Made by a program: the position numbers and the translations under genes. This document shows, piece after piece, positions 62,939 through 64,000 of a stretch of DNA of 64,000 nucleotides (positions within the stretch are counted from its first letter, which is position 1; each line of letters starts with the position of its first letter). Origin of the DNA: an uncultured Clostridia bacterium. GTDB lineage: Bacteria > Bacillota > Clostridia > Oscillospirales > Acutalibacteraceae. The DNA lies in the NCBI GenBank assembly GCA_946407065.1, contig CAMJMQ010000010.1, positions 1-64,000 of the forward strand, read 5' to 3'. Below the pieces are notes generated by a model. It did no database searches and was not told the origin of the DNA. It saw nothing but the letters and a program-made list of their open reading frames with translations.

Positions 62939-64000
62939 TTACTTGTTCCTGAACTGGTGCTTCATGCGCTGTTCCTTGCTGAGGATCTCTTTGCGCATAC
63001 GAATGCTCTCGGGAGTGACCTCGACCAGCTCGTCATCCGCGATGAACTCAAGGCATTGCTCGAGCGAGAGGATGGAGGGCGGCGTGAGCTTGAGCGCGTC
63101 ATCCGAGCCGGAAGCACGGGTGTTGGTGATATGCTTCTTTTTGCAGACGTTAACAGTGATATCCTCTGCCTTGGGGCAGGCGCCGACGATCATGCCCTCG
63201 TAAACGTCCACGCCGGGGCCGACAAAGAGCCTGCCGCGTTCCTGAGCGGCATACAGACCGTAGGTGACGGTCTCACCGGTCTCGAATGCGATCAATGAAC
63301 CCTGATGGCGGGTGACGATATCGCCCTTGTACGGCTCGTAGGAATCGAACACGTGATTCATGATACCGTTACCGTTGGTATCGGTCAGGAACTCGGGACG
63401 GTAACCCATCAGACCGCGGGACGGGATGCGGAACTCAATGTGCGTCGAGCCGCCGTCGCGCGTACCCATATTGATCAGCTCCGCCTTGCGGGAACCGAGC
63501 TTTTCCATGACAGCGCCGACATAGTTCTCGGGCACTTCGATCATGAGGTACTCGATCGGCTCATGCAGGACGCCGTCGATCATCTTGGTGATGACCTGCG
63601 GACGGCTGACCTGGAACTCGTAGCCCTCGCGGCGCATGGTCTCGATCAGGATCGAGAGATGGAGCTCACCTCTGCCACTCACCTTGAAGGTATCGGCGGA
63701 GTCGGTCTCTTCAACACGGAGCGCCACATTGGTCTCCACTTCTTTAAAGAGCCTGTCGCGGATGTTGCGGGAGGTGACATATTTACCCTCTCTGCCCGCG
63801 AACGGCGAATTATTGACGATAAAATTCATCGATACGGTGGGCTCGTCGATCTTGACGAACGGCAGCGGATCGATATGATCGGGTGCGCAGAGCGTCTCAC
63901 CGATATTGATGTCCGCGATACCCGACACGCAGACGAGATCGCCCATCTGCGCCTCATCACATTCCACACGCTTCAAGCCCTCAAACTCATAGAGCTTGCT
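62939..64000 (-). CDS. typA: Ribosome-associated GTPase TypA/BipA (partial, 3' part)
   Basis: The last ~353 residues of TypA/BipA; the frame runs off the right edge of the window, so the GTPase domain and start are missing. Domain II, III and V blocks and the TypA-specific C-terminal domain are visible (KVSGRGELHLSILIETMRREG; SRGLMGYRPEFLTDT; GYEFQVSRPQV). TypA binds the 70S ribosome and acts in stress and low-temperature ribosome assembly. The stop codon is inside the window. Confidence 0.93.
   Translation of the reverse strand, partial: SKLYEFEGLKRVECDEAQMGDLVCVSGIADINIGETLCAPDHIDPLPFVKIDEPTVSMNFIVNNSPFAGREGKYVTSRNIRDRLFKEVETNVALRVEETDSADTFKVSGRGELHLSILIETMRREGYEFQVSRPQVITKMIDGVLHEPIEYLMIEVPENYVGAVMEKLGSRKAELINMGTRDGGSTHIEFRIPSRGLMGYRPEFLTDTNGNGIMNHVFDSYEPYKGDIVTRHQGSLIAFETGETVTYGLYAAQERGRLFVGPGVDVYEGMIVGACPKAEDITVNVCKKKHITNTRASGSDDALKLTPPSILSLEQCLEFIADDELVEVTPESIRMRKEILSKEQRMKHQFRNK

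Overview
The window looks like a chromosomal contig from a spore-forming, starch-degrading Firmicute of the Ruminococcaceae/Oscillospirales type. Evidence for this is sigK, cwlD and an unlisted short spoVM gene; two secreted type I pullulanases, one with a dockerin and a starch-binding module (a layout resembling the Ruminococcus amylosome enzymes); a tetrahydrofolate (THF) riboswitch in front of a FolT-type ECF S component; and many short intergenic palindromic repeats. The species cannot be fixed from the sequence alone.

Layout. 0.2-9 kb: tRNA-Ser, hemW, prfC, sigK, cwlD, radA with an overlapping DUF6873-like gene, an AT-rich gap and a Xer recombinase. 9-16 kb: a GntR/ABC-transporter/lipoprotein operon, a CofE-like ligase, tRNA-Gly, a SecB-like chaperone, a damaged PepSY lipoprotein and a MATE-HATPase fusion. 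16.3-22.4 kb: an accessory segment bounded by two identical 28-nt terminator hairpins and ending at tRNA-Gln. It holds acetyltransferases, small proteins, an NTF2/SnoaL-like-LytTR regulator, a secreted ubiquitin-dockerin protein, a MITE and the remnant of a VirB4-type conjugation ATPase. 22.5-34.7 kb: a long leftward housekeeping block (clpE-like, pgsA, cvpA, DUF5711, truA, ecfT-ecfA2-ecfA1, an rRNA methyltransferase, ruvB-ruvA-ruvC). 34.8-47.6 kb: an FNT channel, small envelope proteins, an intracellular GH13 enzyme fused to DUF1653, GtrA, LCP and yfbR, then a rightward envelope operon (yfhO, pepV, DUF975, GT2, licD). 47.8-64 kb: the THF riboswitch and folT, thrH, two pullulanases, a LysM protein, the small-ORF/spoVM locus, an RluA-family pseudouridine synthase, pgeF, a polytopic membrane protein, a sigma-region-4 pair, a KapD-like exonuclease and the 3' part of typA.

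The standout is the gene at 19208-21274. A secretion signal is followed by a domain that matches eukaryotic ubiquitin at 65 of 76 positions by my direct comparison with the human sequence. The domain keeps L8/I44/V70, K48 and K63, but Gly76 is replaced by Glu and the chain continues into a beta-rich region and a C-terminal dockerin. A LytTR-domain regulator is encoded divergently, and two 21-bp direct repeats in exactly two-turn phasing lie directly upstream of the -35 of the ubiquitin gene. This suggests a dedicated regulator-target pair for a cell-surface or cellulosome/amylosome-displayed ubiquitin mimic.

Other points of note are a THF riboswitch whose P3 region carries an insertion of about 120 nt made of palindromes, MITE-like elements whose ends supply the stop codons of neighbouring genes, and several unusual domain fusions.
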